64,000 bases of DNA from G963663615 sp963663615 (GCA_963663615.1 OY760517.1:248001-312000); one strand, 5' to 3'; positions 45,018 to 54,291 are shown, numbered from the stretch's first letter. Program-made: numbers and translations. The notes: generated by a model not told the origin, from the letters alone.

Positions 45018-46859
45018 TTGTTTAATAAAGAGTTTTACAAGTTTGATGCATTTGAAAAGAAATGGCTGTTACCTACAATATTAGCCGGTTTTATTATTCG
45101 ATTACTGTATGTGCTTGAGGTACATAATACACCATTTTATCAATCAATGTTTTCAGATTCAAACATTTATTATGAATGGGCTAAAAACATTGCACTTAAT
45201 AATGAATGGATTGGTAATGAGCCATTTTTTATGGCACCACTTTACCCGTATTTTATGGCTTTAGTATTCAAGATATTTGGACCTGTGTTGTTTGTAGTAA
45301 AATTGTTACAGGTTGTAGCAAGCACATTTACAATTCTGATTGTTTACAGAACTGCTGAAAAATTATTTAATAAGGAAGTTGCAATAGTTTCAGCTTTTAT
45401 AAGTGCATTCTATGTGGTCTTTGTATTTTATTCTGCAGCAATATTATCGGAAACCTTTCAGGTATTCTTTTATGTGCTTTTCATTTATGAGTTACTTCGG
45501 GAAAGAAAGATTGAGGACAAATATTCATGGTTAAAATTAGGCATCTATTTTGGAATATTAGTCCTGTTCAGAGCAAACATATTATTGTTTGTTCCTGTAT
45601 TTATAATTTACCTGTACCGAAAATATAGATATCCAAATACAAAGTTTGTTAAAATATTTATACCTTTGGGAATTTTTGCAGGGGGTGTTTTACTCCCAAT
45701 GTTACCATTAACCGTGCATAATTATTTCGCCTCAGGAGAATTTATACCGGTAACATCAAATGGTGGAATTAACTTTTATATAGGCAATAATGAAAGATCC
45801 CCGGGTGTGTATATAAATCCGGAGGGATTTACCATAGCAAATGATCCGGCAGGTAGGGATTTTGCACAGAGTAAAACTGGCAGAAGAATGGATTATTCTG
45901 ATGCATCTTCTTACTGGTATTCAAAATCTTTGGATTATATAGCACACCGTCCTGCAGAGTTTTTTGGACTACTACTTAAGAAAACAGTTCTTTTCTTTCA
46001 TGGTAGCGAGTTTCCACAATCAACTGTAATGGATTACAAATATTTTGAAAAAAACTATTCGGATGTACTGAAATTACCATTATTTGGATATTGGTTTGTT
46101 TCTCTTCTCGGTTTGTTTGGCATTATTATGTATGCCAAAAGCAAAAGTGATAAACTTATACTCTATTTCTTTTTCTCGTATCTGTTTGCAACCATATTGT
46201 TTTTCGTTAATGGCAGATTCCGTCTTGCAATTACACCACTTTTAATTATCTTTACAGCTTATGCCATTCATCAGCTATTTGTAATGGTAAAAACAGGTAA
46301 CTTTGGGGAATTTAGAATACCGGGTGTTGTTACTGGATTAATGATTATTATACTAACCTTTGTAGTTAATGTACCAACATTCGGTGAGTATGATGCCTAT
46401 CTGCATCTTGGTGATATTGCGTATGAAAAAATGGAGTTTGATAAAGCGATTGATAATTATAATCGTGCAACCTTCTTTAAGGAAACTTCAACTGCTTATA
46501 TGAATATGGGCAATGCACTTGCTCGTAAAAAGGATTTCAGGAATGCAATTGGCGTGTATGCCAAAGCTATAAATCATGATCCGGATAATGGACTCATCTA
46601 TTTTAATATGGGGTTCGCATATACTCAGATGGGTCAAACTGATAAAGCTTATGAATCATACAAGAAGGCACTGGAGCTTGATCCAACTAATTCTGATGCA
46701 ATAAGAAATATTGGTATTTTGTTTTATGTGCAGGAGTCGTATGAAGATGCACTCTTTTATTTTAACAGATACCTGGAACTTTCTAACGATGAAAAGATTA
46801 AAACGCTTGTAAGAAAAGATATTGAAAACATAAATCTGAAACTTGGAAAAGAAAAGTAG
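45018..46859 (+). CDS. GT39-family membrane glycosyltransferase with C-terminal TPR repeats
   Basis: 613 residues starting at TTG 45018 (GAAGG 7 nt upstream; no ATG fits). Residues ~10-440 carry about 10-12 membrane helices with the GT-C/PMT pattern: an acidic first loop (MFSDSNIYYEWAK) and the conserved P-loop-like GNNERSPG region. The C-terminus (about 460-600) has four TPR repeats (e.g. AYMNMGNALARKKDFRNAI, LIYFNMGFAYTQMGQTDKAY). Such enzymes use polyprenyl-phosphate sugars on the periplasmic side to glycosylate lipids or proteins. It lies between two GWxTD genes, which may be partners or substrates; that is speculation. Confidence 0.85.
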   Translation: MFNKEFYKFDAFEKKWLLPTILAGFIIRLLYVLEVHNTPFYQSMFSDSNIYYEWAKNIALNNEWIGNEPFFMAPLYPYFMALVFKIFGPVLFVVKLLQVVASTFTILIVYRTAEKLFNKEVAIVSAFISAFYVVFVFYSAAILSETFQVFFYVLFIYELLRERKIEDKYSWLKLGIYFGILVLFRANILLFVPVFIIYLYRKYRYPNTKFVKIFIPLGIFAGGVLLPMLPLTVHNYFASGEFIPVTSNGGINFYIGNNERSPGVYINPEGFTIANDPAGRDFAQSKTGRRMDYSDASSYWYSKSLDYIAHRPAEFFGLLLKKTVLFFHGSEFPQSTVMDYKYFEKNYSDVLKLPLFGYWFVSLLGLFGIIMYAKSKSDKLILYFFFSYLFATILFFVNGRFRLAITPLLIIFTAYAIHQLFVMVKTGNFGEFRIPGVVTGLMIIILTFVVNVPTFGEYDAYLHLGDIAYEKMEFDKAIDNYNRATFFKETSTAYMNMGNALARKKDFRNAIGVYAKAINHDPDNGLIYFNMGFAYTQMGQTDKAYESYKKALELDPTNSDAIRNIGILFYVQESYEDALFYFNRYLELSNDEKIKTLVRKDIENINLKLGKEK

Positions 46860-46867
46860 AATTGGAA

Positions 46868-48223
46868 ATGAAAAAAATAATTGTTCTTCTGTTTGTTGTT
46901 TCGGGGTTTATTTCAGCCCAGAACGAGTTTACCTTCGAATTTGATTATGCACAGTTTGGGTATGATGCTACTTCCAATTATCTTGAGTATTACTACTCGT
47001 TTGCAGCTGTTGAGAACGATTCGGTTGCGGAAAGATATTTTGGTATGGACCTTCTGATTACAACAGAGGGGGCTAATGCTGATACAATTGTAAATAAAAG
47101 ATATAGAATTAAGGATAACCAGCAGAAACTGACATCAGGTTTGCCTACTTCGCTTGTTGGTGTTGTTAGTTTTGTATTGCCCGAAGGTAAGTACAATATT
47201 AAATCCAGAGGATATTTAGAGAATAATCCTGAAGAAGTAAAAGAAACTAATTCCAAAGTTAATATTGTAGTTCTTTATGATACTACCATTTCGATAAGTA
47301 ATATTGAGCTTGCAACCAATATTGTATCGCAGAATGCTAACAAAGAATCACTGTTTTATAAGAATACACTGGAAGTAGTGCCAAATCCAATTACTGTTTA
47401 TACAACTGGATCACCGGTTGTGTTTTTCTATTCCGAAATATATAACCTCTTTGCCAAAGGAGAAACTTCTCCTTATTTGTTAAAAAGAACCGTAACCAAT
47501 AGTCGTGGTAGAGTAATAAATAAAAAAGAGAAAGCTCTTCGTGTTTCTGAAAAAGCAATTGTGGAAATCGGTTTGGTTAATATGCGCAAATATGCCACTG
47601 ATACATATACAATCGATATATCAGTGTTTGATACAACAACCGGGAAGGGTGTGTCTTCTTCAAAAAAATTCTTTCTTATAAATCCCGGTATAAAGGATAC
47701 TCTTGCTTCCGAATTTGTTCTTGCTGATTACCTTGCCTCGGAATATGGAATATTCTCTGAGGAAGAACTTGACGATATGTTTAGTAAATGTAGATATATT
47801 GCTACAAGTGCTGAGTTGGACCAATATGAAATACTTGATTCTGTTGACAGCAAAAGGCAGTATTTCTATGAGTTTTGGGCTAAAAGAGACCCCAATCTAA
47901 AAACTCCGCAGAACGAATATAAAGACGAGTATATGAAAAGACTGGATCATGTAAATATAGCTTATACTTCTTCATATCGACCTGGTTACAAGACTGACAT
48001 GGGACGTGTTTACTTGATGTATGGAGAGCCTGATCAGATTGACAGATACCCAAATGAAACTAATGTTAAACCTTATGAAATATGGTATTATAACAATATT
48101 GAAGGTGGTGTTAATTTTATTTTTGCCGATATTTCAGGTTTTGCCCAGTATGAATTACTTAGCTCAACCAAACGTGGTGAAATTACAGATGAAAACTGGA
48201 TTACCAGAATTTATACCAATTAG
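46868..48223 (+). CDS. GWxTD-domain protein, copy B
   Basis: 451 residues from the ATG at 46868 (a TTG two codons upstream is also possible) with a signal peptide ending FISAQ. Same architecture as the protein at 43602: beta-rich N-terminal region including the shared NANKESLFYKNTLEVVPNP-like segment, then the GWxTD domain (YFYEFWAKRDPN, YKDEYMKRLDHV, GYKTDMGRVYLMYGEPDQIDRYP, ending LLSSTKRGEI). Here the motif is GYKTD, nearer the family form. Function unknown. 8 bp after the GT39 gene stop; 12 bp before the acyltransferase gene. Confidence 0.87.
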   Translation: MKKIIVLLFVVSGFISAQNEFTFEFDYAQFGYDATSNYLEYYYSFAAVENDSVAERYFGMDLLITTEGANADTIVNKRYRIKDNQQKLTSGLPTSLVGVVSFVLPEGKYNIKSRGYLENNPEEVKETNSKVNIVVLYDTTISISNIELATNIVSQNANKESLFYKNTLEVVPNPITVYTTGSPVVFFYSEIYNLFAKGETSPYLLKRTVTNSRGRVINKKEKALRVSEKAIVEIGLVNMRKYATDTYTIDISVFDTTTGKGVSSSKKFFLINPGIKDTLASEFVLADYLASEYGIFSEEELDDMFSKCRYIATSAELDQYEILDSVDSKRQYFYEFWAKRDPNLKTPQNEYKDEYMKRLDHVNIAYTSSYRPGYKTDMGRVYLMYGEPDQIDRYPNETNVKPYEIWYYNNIEGGVNFIFADISGFAQYELLSSTKRGEITDENWITRIYTN

Positions 48224-48235
48224 ACAGAGGTAATT

Positions 48236-49108
48236 TTGCAAAACAGGTTTGAATATTGGGTTCTGTTACTCTTTTCGTTTGTTGCAAATTTAAGCGGATT
48301 TTATCGCCAACAAACCTTTGCATCAATACTTGCATGGTTGCTGTACAGGGTAATTGGCTTAAGAAAAAAAGTAGTTGTTAAAAATCTTAAAATGGCTTTT
48401 CCTGATCTGAATGAAGAAGAAATTGATGAGCTTGCTTTTAAAAACTATAAAAGTTCGGTTATTACTTTACTTGAACTAATGTGTATGACTAAGCTTACCC
48501 GTGAGCAGGTTAGAGAGCATTTTGAGTTTGAGGATTTTGACTCACCTGCTATAGCTAACAAAGATGGTAAGCAGGGTGTAATATTTTTAACTGCTCATTT
48601 TGGTAACTGGGAGCTTGGAGCTATTGCTGCTGGTATTCGCCTCAATTCCGAAATTGCCGTTTTATACAAACCTCAACGCAATAACTATGTTTCAGATTGG
48701 GTAAATGTTAGGCGTAAAAAGCATGGTAACGATTCAATTCCGCTTGGTACAGCAGTACGCGATATTATTAAATCACTCAAAGCAGGGAAATTTGTAGGTT
48801 TGGTTGGAGACCAGCGTGGACCCAAAGAGGGAATGCGTGTAAAGTTTTTTGGGCATGATACAGCTATGTATCCGGGAACTGCACAGATTGCAGTTAAACT
48901 TAAAGTGCCAATATTTTTAGTAATGACAGTTAGAAGGGATGATGGTACATACTTCCTAACAACTGATGAAATTGAACATCTTGATATTGAAGGCACTGAA
49001 GAAGATAAAATACGAGCCATCAACCAGCAGTATATGGAAAAATTGGAAGGGTTTATTAGAAATAATCCTGAACAGTGGTTGTGGATGCATAATATTTGGA
49101 AATACTAA
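48236..49108 (+). CDS. Lipid A/lysophospholipid acyltransferase (LpxL/HtrB family)
   Basis: 290 residues starting at TTG 48236 with AGAGG 5 nt upstream. An N-terminal membrane helix is followed by the family fold with the catalytic HX4E motif HFGNWE (about residue 122), the GDQRGPKEG motif and the VKFFGHDTAMYPGTAQ segment seen in KDO2-lipid A acyltransferases. It likely adds a secondary acyl chain to lipid A in the inner membrane. Ends overlapping the heptosyltransferase-like start (TAATG), so the two LPS-type functions are coupled. Confidence 0.9.
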   Translation: MQNRFEYWVLLLFSFVANLSGFYRQQTFASILAWLLYRVIGLRKKVVVKNLKMAFPDLNEEEIDELAFKNYKSSVITLLELMCMTKLTREQVREHFEFEDFDSPAIANKDGKQGVIFLTAHFGNWELGAIAAGIRLNSEIAVLYKPQRNNYVSDWVNVRRKKHGNDSIPLGTAVRDIIKSLKAGKFVGLVGDQRGPKEGMRVKFFGHDTAMYPGTAQIAVKLKVPIFLVMTVRRDDGTYFLTTDEIEHLDIEGTEEDKIRAINQQYMEKLEGFIRNNPEQWLWMHNIWKY

Positions 49109-50112
49109 TGGGTAAAAGGATTCTGGTAATTCAAACTGCTTTTCCGGGTGATGCAATTCTTACTTTGCCTTTACTACAAAAATTAAAAGAGATAAATCCC
49201 GATTCAGAGCTTTCCGTAATCTGTATTCCTGCTACAAGGGATATTTTTAATTCATCCCCCGCTGTTGATACGGTTCATGTTTTGGATAAACGTGGAGAAC
49301 ACAAATCAATAAAAAAGTTATTCAGGTTTGCTCGTAATATAAAAGGTAGCGGAATTGATGAGCTCTACTCCCCACACAGGTCTTTCCGCTCGGTTTTGCT
49401 AACATATTTTATAAATTCTCCCATTTCTGTGGGTTTTTCAAACTCATCTTTCCCATATGTTTTTAGGAAAATTGTTAACTATAACAGAGATATTCACGAG
49501 ATTGAAAGAAATCTTTCTCTAATAAACTATAATGGTTCTAATAAACTGCTGCCTGAAATTAAGCTTAATAATAATAGTATAATAAAAGTTGAGCGGTTTA
49601 TTGAAACATTAAGCATGGATAAATTGGCTGCAATCGCTTTAGGTTCGGTTTGGGCAACTAAAAAGTATCCGGTTGGATATTTTATAAGGATAGGTAAATA
49701 CTTAAACGAAAAGGGATTCAGGGTTTTACTTATAGGGGGAAAAGTTGATTTTGAGGAAAGTGAACTGGTTAAGGATAAACTGGATGATGCAGTTAATATT
49801 GCTGGCAAATTTACAATACCCGAATCAGTTGAAGTTTTGAAGAGTTGCAAGTTACTGGTGTGTAATGATAGTGCACCTACACATATGGCGGTTGCGGCAA
49901 ATATAAAGGTATTTACCATTTATTGTTCTACTGTTCCGGCTTTTGGATTTTATCCATATAACGAAGGTTCGCAAAGTTTTGGATTAAATGATTTGCAGTG
50001 TAAGCCTTGCGGAATACATGGACATAAAAAGTGTCCTGAAACACATTTTGATTGTGGTTTAAAATTTTCACCCGATATAGTTATAAATCAGATAGAAGAA
50101 ATTTTAAGTTAA
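49108..50112 (+). CDS. Glycosyltransferase family 9 (heptosyltransferase-like)
   Basis: 334 residues from the ATG at 49108, which shares its A with the preceding TAA; an in-frame ATG at 49096 is less likely. GT-B fold with KRILVIQTAFPGDAILTLPLL at the N-terminus, the donor-site AALGSVWATKKYP, LLIGGKVDFEES and the C-terminal CNDSAPTHMAVA motif typical of WaaF/WaaC enzymes, and a Cys-rich CKPCGIHGHKKCP. Likely adds heptose or a similar sugar to the LPS core. Confidence 0.9.
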   Translation: MGKRILVIQTAFPGDAILTLPLLQKLKEINPDSELSVICIPATRDIFNSSPAVDTVHVLDKRGEHKSIKKLFRFARNIKGSGIDELYSPHRSFRSVLLTYFINSPISVGFSNSSFPYVFRKIVNYNRDIHEIERNLSLINYNGSNKLLPEIKLNNNSIIKVERFIETLSMDKLAAIALGSVWATKKYPVGYFIRIGKYLNEKGFRVLLIGGKVDFEESELVKDKLDDAVNIAGKFTIPESVEVLKSCKLLVCNDSAPTHMAVAANIKVFTIYCSTVPAFGFYPYNEGSQSFGLNDLQCKPCGIHGHKKCPETHFDCGLKFSPDIVINQIEEILS

Positions 50113-50170
50113 AGGGAAATTCTAACTATTATTGTTTATATTTGTGAGTAATTTTTTTTACTGGAAATAA

Positions 50171-51022
50171 ATGAAAAAGTTTAGTTTTAGCGATCTCAAA
50201 AAATCATCAATATATGTAACTCCAAACTTTCCGGCAATGACCACACGCAGGTACAAGTTTGGGTTTTACAATATATTTTGGCTGTTTTTGCTTTATACTA
50301 TTTCCGTTGCACTTATAGTTACTGCATTAATTTCATTTACTCCTGCCAAACGAATGGTATTTTTCCTTGAAAACGAAGAGTTAAGTAAAGAAGCCGCAAG
50401 ACTTGATCAACTGGAAAACAAACTTGTGTTTTTAACAAGGGAGCTTGAAACAATTGCATCAAAGAACAAGCGATTAAAGTATGCAATGATGCTTGGTACA
50501 ATTGATTCGGTTGATACCAATTCTGCAATATATGATTCACTTAAAAAAGAATATAAAAGCGATATAAAAGTTGAGGGGAATATTCTGGGCGGAGTAATTA
50601 ACTTTGCTACCTGGATTTCCGATTTACTATTTGGTAATGATTCTGCTTTGGTGTTTTCTAAACCTGTTGCCGGTTATGTAATTCAGGGGTTTAAACCTGA
50701 AGAAGGGCATATGGGTATAGATTACGGTATTAAGAGTGGTACGCCAATTTATGCTTCGGCGGGTGGATTGGTAATAATGTCAGAATATTCTGTAAAGTAT
50801 GGTTACAGTTTAATGATAAAACATGAAAATGATTATTTTACATCATATAAACATTGTTCCAGATTACTTGTAACAGAGCGGGAATATGTAAAACAGGGTG
50901 AGCTTATTGCCCTAAGCGGAAATTCGGGAATTAGTTCTTCAGGCCCGCATTTACATTTTGAGCTTTGGCAGGATGGTAAAGCAATTGATCCCCTAAAACT
51001 TTTAATAAACCAAAGGAGATAA
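50171..51022 (+). CDS. M23 peptidase (LytM domain), membrane-anchored
   Basis: 283 residues: one N-terminal membrane helix (about 35-60), a coiled coil (about 68-100), and a C-terminal LytM domain (about 165-280) with the zinc-site motifs intact: HMGIDYG (HxxxD), KHCS and HLHFEL (HxH). It should cut peptide crosslinks in peptidoglycan in the periplasm. A bactofilin gene follows 8 bp later; M23 peptidase-bactofilin pairs are known determinants of cell shape, so the cytoskeletal protein probably positions this enzyme. Confidence 0.92.
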   Translation: MKKFSFSDLKKSSIYVTPNFPAMTTRRYKFGFYNIFWLFLLYTISVALIVTALISFTPAKRMVFFLENEELSKEAARLDQLENKLVFLTRELETIASKNKRLKYAMMLGTIDSVDTNSAIYDSLKKEYKSDIKVEGNILGGVINFATWISDLLFGNDSALVFSKPVAGYVIQGFKPEEGHMGIDYGIKSGTPIYASAGGLVIMSEYSVKYGYSLMIKHENDYFTSYKHCSRLLVTEREYVKQGELIALSGNSGISSSGPHLHFELWQDGKAIDPLKLLINQRR

Positions 51023-51029
51023 ACCCTAA

Positions 51030-51398
51030 ATGGCGCGGAATAATAGTGTTTCTAATGAAGATGTGAGTATATTTAGCAGCGGTGTAAAAATTGAAGGAAA
51101 AATTTACAGCGAAGGTAATGTAAGAATTGATGGTGAAGTAATTGGAAGTGTTACCGTTAATGGGAATTTAACCCTGGGTGATACTTCAAAAATAAATGGG
51201 GAAGTTAAGGCTAAAAACGTAACATGTAACGGAAAACTTGAAGGTAAGCTTGAAGCTGCTGAAAAATTGGTTCTTGAAAAAAGATCAACAGTAGTGGCTG
51301 ATATTAAAGCCAAAATACTGGTTATTGAAGAAGGTGCCTCGTTCGACGGACGCACTTCAATGAAAAATAGCCATGAAAAATCTGGTGAAGAAAATTAA
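51030..51398 (+). CDS. Bactofilin (polymer-forming cytoskeletal protein)
   Basis: 122 residues, AAAGGAG upstream of the ATG. The central ~90 residues are a right-handed beta-helix with the regular bactofilin turn pattern (VKIEGKIYSEGNVRIDGEVIGSV, TLGDTSKINGEVKAKNV, KLEGKLEAAEKLVL), flanked by short disordered ends. Bactofilins form nucleotide-independent filaments under the inner membrane. Coupled to the M23 peptidase gene upstream and only 9 bp from the first ATP-synthase gene downstream. Confidence 0.93.
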   Translation: MARNNSVSNEDVSIFSSGVKIEGKIYSEGNVRIDGEVIGSVTVNGNLTLGDTSKINGEVKAKNVTCNGKLEGKLEAAEKLVLEKRSTVVADIKAKILVIEEGASFDGRTSMKNSHEKSGEEN

Positions 51399-51407
51399 AG
51401 ATTATAT

Positions 51408-51644
51408 ATGAGCCAGGACGAACGCACAAAGCTTGCTCGTGAGGTTGGACCATATTTTGCAATTGGCGTTCAAATAGCTGCTACTATGGGGCTTATGGCG
51501 TGGATTGGTTATGAGCTTGACAAGTATTTTGAGTCTTCGCCCGCCTTTTTATTAGGTTGTTTGTTTTTTGGAATGTTTGCAGGTATTTATAATTTCCTAA
51601 AATCTGTGCTTTATTTAAACAAAAAGGATAAAATTGAAAAATAG
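51408..51644 (+). CDS. atpI: AtpI/AtpZ-like ATP synthase accessory protein
   Basis: 78 residues with two membrane helices (about 17-36 and 45-65) in a hairpin, the AtpI/AtpZ form: a basic, soluble N-terminus (DERTKLAREVGPYF) and GYELDKYFESSPAFLLGCLFFGMFAGIYNFLKSV. These proteins help assemble the c-ring and may carry Mg2+ or Ca2+. First gene of the atp set; its stop overlaps the next gene. Confidence 0.8.
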   Translation: MSQDERTKLAREVGPYFAIGVQIAATMGLMAWIGYELDKYFESSPAFLLGCLFFGMFAGIYNFLKSVLYLNKKDKIEK

Positions 51645-52026
51645 TTTTCGAATAGTTCTCTGGGTAATGTTTATTGGTTTTGTTGCCTTGTATTCTTTAT
51701 ATCAGTTTGAAATAATTGGCAAGACAACTTTTAGCTCGGGTGCATTTGCAATTATTCTAAATTTTATAAATACCGCTGTGGCAAAATATTCCTACGACTA
51801 CTCATATACAAAATCGAACAAGATTTTTATGATGTTTACGCTCGGTGGCATGTTTTTAAGACTAATATTTTTGCTTGTTACCATTTTAATTTTATTAATG
51901 TTCTTGAATATTGATAAATATGCGTTTATATTAATATTCTTTATGTTTTATTTTGTTTTATTAATTTTTGAAATAATCCAATACAAAACGAAAGTAGCAA
52001 AAGCTGTAATAGATGATGAACGTTGA
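51634..52026 (+). CDS. Four-helix membrane protein in the ATP synthase operon (subunit I-like)
   Basis: 130 residues starting at TTG 51634 with AAGGA upstream, overlapping atpI by 11 bp and atpB by 14 bp. Four hydrophobic segments and short charged loops; no catalytic motifs. Position between atpI and atpB is that of the variable 'subunit I' protein of other bacteria, and its size fits. Sequence identity is too diffuse to be sure. Probable role in Fo assembly. Confidence 0.65.
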   Translation: MKNSFRIVLWVMFIGFVALYSLYQFEIIGKTTFSSGAFAIILNFINTAVAKYSYDYSYTKSNKIFMMFTLGGMFLRLIFLLVTILILLMFLNIDKYAFILIFFMFYFVLLIFEIIQYKTKVAKAVIDDER

Positions 52027-52861
52027 CACTGTAAAAACAGTTACTGATACACTTCATGCCGCGGTGCATGGAGCAAAAGAAGATACCGGGTGGTTATTAC
52101 ATCATATTCTTGATGGTAAAGAACTTGAGTTTCCACCTTTTGGTAATATACATCTACCTGATATTCACATGTTCGGAATGGATTTTTCCATTACCCGACA
52201 TGTTATATTTATGTGGATAGCAGCAGCTATCCTGTTATTCCTATTGAGCAGGATGGCAAAAGCTTATAAAAAGTCGCTTGTTCCAAAGGGAGTTTCCAAT
52301 GCTCTTGAAGTATTGGTTGTATTCGTTAGGGATGAAATTGCCAAGCCTACTATAGGTAAGGGTTATGAAGGATTTTTACCATATTTGCTTACGGTATTTT
52401 TCTTTATCCTAGTTTGTAACTTCCTTGGCTTATTGCCTTATGGCTCAACAGCAACAAGTAATATTTCGGTTACTGCATCGCTGGCAATTATATCTTTTCT
52501 TGTTATTCAGATAGGCGGAATTATAAAGAACGGATTTTTTGGGTATTTTAAAGGACTTGTGCCGCACGGTATTCCTGCGTGGTTGCTTCCGATTATGATA
52601 CCAGTTGAATTTTTAGGTTTATTTACAAAGCCATTCGCTCTTGCGATAAGGCTTTTTGCCAACATGACAGCAGGTCATATTGTTATACTTGCTTTGTTGG
52701 GCTTAATTTTTATTCTTAAAACTGCATTCGTTGCACCTGTTTCGGTAGCGTTTGCACTTTTTATTTATTTGTTGGAAATACTTGTAGCTTTAATACAGGC
52801 TTATATATTTACAATGCTGTCTTCACTCTTTATTGGGATGGCAGTTCATCAGGATCATTAA
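52013..52861 (+). CDS. atpB: ATP synthase subunit a
   Basis: 282 residues with a longer soluble N-terminus (about 1-55) than E. coli, then five to six membrane helices. The proton-path helix carries the essential arginine in LAIRLFANMTAGH (near residue 215), and the last helices show the LLEILVALIQAYIFTML motif. Forms the proton half-channels against the c-ring. Two successive ATGs (52013, 52016) could start it. Confidence 0.95.
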   Translation: MMNVDTVKTVTDTLHAAVHGAKEDTGWLLHHILDGKELEFPPFGNIHLPDIHMFGMDFSITRHVIFMWIAAAILLFLLSRMAKAYKKSLVPKGVSNALEVLVVFVRDEIAKPTIGKGYEGFLPYLLTVFFFILVCNFLGLLPYGSTATSNISVTASLAIISFLVIQIGGIIKNGFFGYFKGLVPHGIPAWLLPIMIPVEFLGLFTKPFALAIRLFANMTAGHIVILALLGLIFILKTAFVAPVSVAFALFIYLLEILVALIQAYIFTMLSSLFIGMAVHQDH

Positions 52862-52890
52862 AAACAAAATTTTCATTTAGGAGGAAATAA

Positions 52891-53109
52891 ATGGATTACG
52901 CATATCTAGCTGCTGGTTTTAGTGCTGCTCTAACAGTAATTGGTGGTGCTTTTGGTATTGGTAAACTTGCAAGTGCTGCAATGGAAGCAAGTGGTCGTCA
53001 GCCTGAAGCTGCAGGTGATATCAGAACTTCAATGATTATCGCTGCTGCCCTTATCGAAGGTATTTCGCTATTCGCACTGGTTATCTGTATTTTATTAGCT
53101 CTAAAATAG
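52891..53109 (+). CDS. atpE: ATP synthase subunit c
   Basis: 72 residues: two membrane helices joined by the polar loop RQPEAAGDIR (Arg36-Gln37-Pro38). The ion-binding carboxylate is Glu56 in ALIEGISLF; the residues that follow are not the ES/ET pair and Tyr of sodium-binding rings, so proton coupling is the simplest reading. AGGAGG precedes the ATG at ideal spacing, and an intrinsic terminator follows, both consistent with the need for more c subunit than other subunits. Confidence 0.96.
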   Translation: MDYAYLAAGFSAALTVIGGAFGIGKLASAAMEASGRQPEAAGDIRTSMIIAAALIEGISLFALVICILLALK

Positions 53110-53121
53110 TTTTTGATAAGC

Positions 53122-53147
53122 GGGGTGTAGTTTTACACTCCTTTTTT
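53122..53147 (+). terminator. Intra-operonic terminator after atpE
   Basis: GGGGTGTA (53122-53129) and TACACTCC (53134-53141) pair with one G-T across a 4-nt loop, followed by TTTTTT. It lies between atpE and atpF, inside the operon, and would let only part of the transcripts continue. Confidence 0.8.
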
Positions 53148-53169
53148 ATTTAATTAGGTAGGAATTTGT

Positions 53170-53712
53170 ATGTCGGCTATTATGAATTTAGCGGTATTGG
53201 CATTCTATTCTGGTGAAAAAGGCGGGTTGCTTGATGTTAACCCGGGTCTTATTTTCTGGACTGTGATAACTTTTGTTTTATTACTTATCATACTCCGGAG
53301 AGTTGCCTGGAAGCCTATCTTGAACTCGCTCGATGAAAGAGAAAAGTTTATAAAAGAATCTCTGGAAAAAGCTGATGTTGCTCAGAAAGAAGCTGAAAAA
53401 CTTGTAGCTGAAAACCAGACGAGTATGGCAAAGGCTGAGGAAGAGGCTCAGAGTATTATTGCTCAGGGTAAAGAGTATGCTGAAAAAATTAAAACTCAGC
53501 TACTTGAAGAAAACGAAGCCAGGATACAGAAAAAGCTTGCAGATGCTGAAGCTGAAATAGAAAGAAAACAACAGGAAGCCTTTAATTCCCTTAAAGAGCA
53601 GATCGTTGAAATTGCGGTGGGTGCTGCTGAAAAGATTATCAGAGATAATCTTGACAAGGAAAAGCAGTCTGCACTGGTTAATAAATATATTGACGACTTG
53701 CAGAAGAATTAA
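53170..53712 (+). CDS. atpF: ATP synthase subunit b
   Basis: 180 residues; one N-terminal membrane helix (about 27-44, LIFWTVITFVLLLIILRRV) and a long charged coiled coil (about 55-150) that forms the peripheral stalk, ending in the delta-contacting part (AAEKIIRDNLDKEK). AGGTAGGA precedes the start. atpH follows after 2 bp. Confidence 0.94.
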   Translation: MSAIMNLAVLAFYSGEKGGLLDVNPGLIFWTVITFVLLLIILRRVAWKPILNSLDEREKFIKESLEKADVAQKEAEKLVAENQTSMAKAEEEAQSIIAQGKEYAEKIKTQLLEENEARIQKKLADAEAEIERKQQEAFNSLKEQIVEIAVGAAEKIIRDNLDKEKQSALVNKYIDDLQKN

Positions 53713-53714
53713 GT

Positions 53715-54251
53715 ATGAGTACTTTTAATGTAGCTACCAGATATGCCAAAGCTTTGGTTAAGCTGGCTGAAGAAAAAAAAGTTTTTAGTTCGGTTTCTGA
53801 AGATGCCGAACTTGTATTCAATACTGTATCTGCTTCTAAAGAGTTGAGAAATGTGCTTGTTAGTCCGATTATTAAATCGGATAAGAAAAAAGATATACTT
53901 ACTGACATTTTTTCGGGTAAGATAAGCAGTGATACATTGGAATTTATCCACTTCCTTGTTAAGAAGGGAAGAGAGGATTTAATCCTTGATGTTTTTAGTA
54001 GATTTCTTGAGCTGCGTAACGAAGAACTCGGGCAGGTAAATATTGGCATTACGAGTGCATCGGAATTGAACGATAAACAGAAACAACAGATGGAATCTGT
54101 TTTGGCAAATTATACAAAAAAACAGGTTAATCTTGATTACAATATAAATAACGAACTGATTGGCGGATTTGTTGCCCGTATGGGGGATTCTGTTATTGAT
54201 GCTTCGGTTCAAAACCAGTTAAAAATTCTTAAAAAGAAACTTCTGGTTTAA
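53715..54251 (+). CDS. atpH: ATP synthase subunit delta
   Basis: 178 residues. Helical N-terminal domain beginning ATRYAKALVKLAEEK, and a C-terminal part with the conserved VNLDYNINNELIGGFVARMGDSVIDASVQNQL, the OSCP/delta signature (GG...R.G....D.S...QL). It caps the F1 head and holds it to the b stalk. 2 bp after atpF. Confidence 0.95.
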   Translation: MSTFNVATRYAKALVKLAEEKKVFSSVSEDAELVFNTVSASKELRNVLVSPIIKSDKKKDILTDIFSGKISSDTLEFIHFLVKKGREDLILDVFSRFLELRNEELGQVNIGITSASELNDKQKQQMESVLANYTKKQVNLDYNINNELIGGFVARMGDSVIDASVQNQLKILKKKLLV

Positions 54252-54291
54252 GTGTTATTATTATAATTTGAAAAAATTCTAAGGTATAGAA

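Noticed and set aside
52891..53109. Sodium-coupled c-ring
   Set aside because: The carboxylate Glu56 is followed by Gly-Ile rather than the Ser/Thr and Tyr ligands of sodium-binding subunits.
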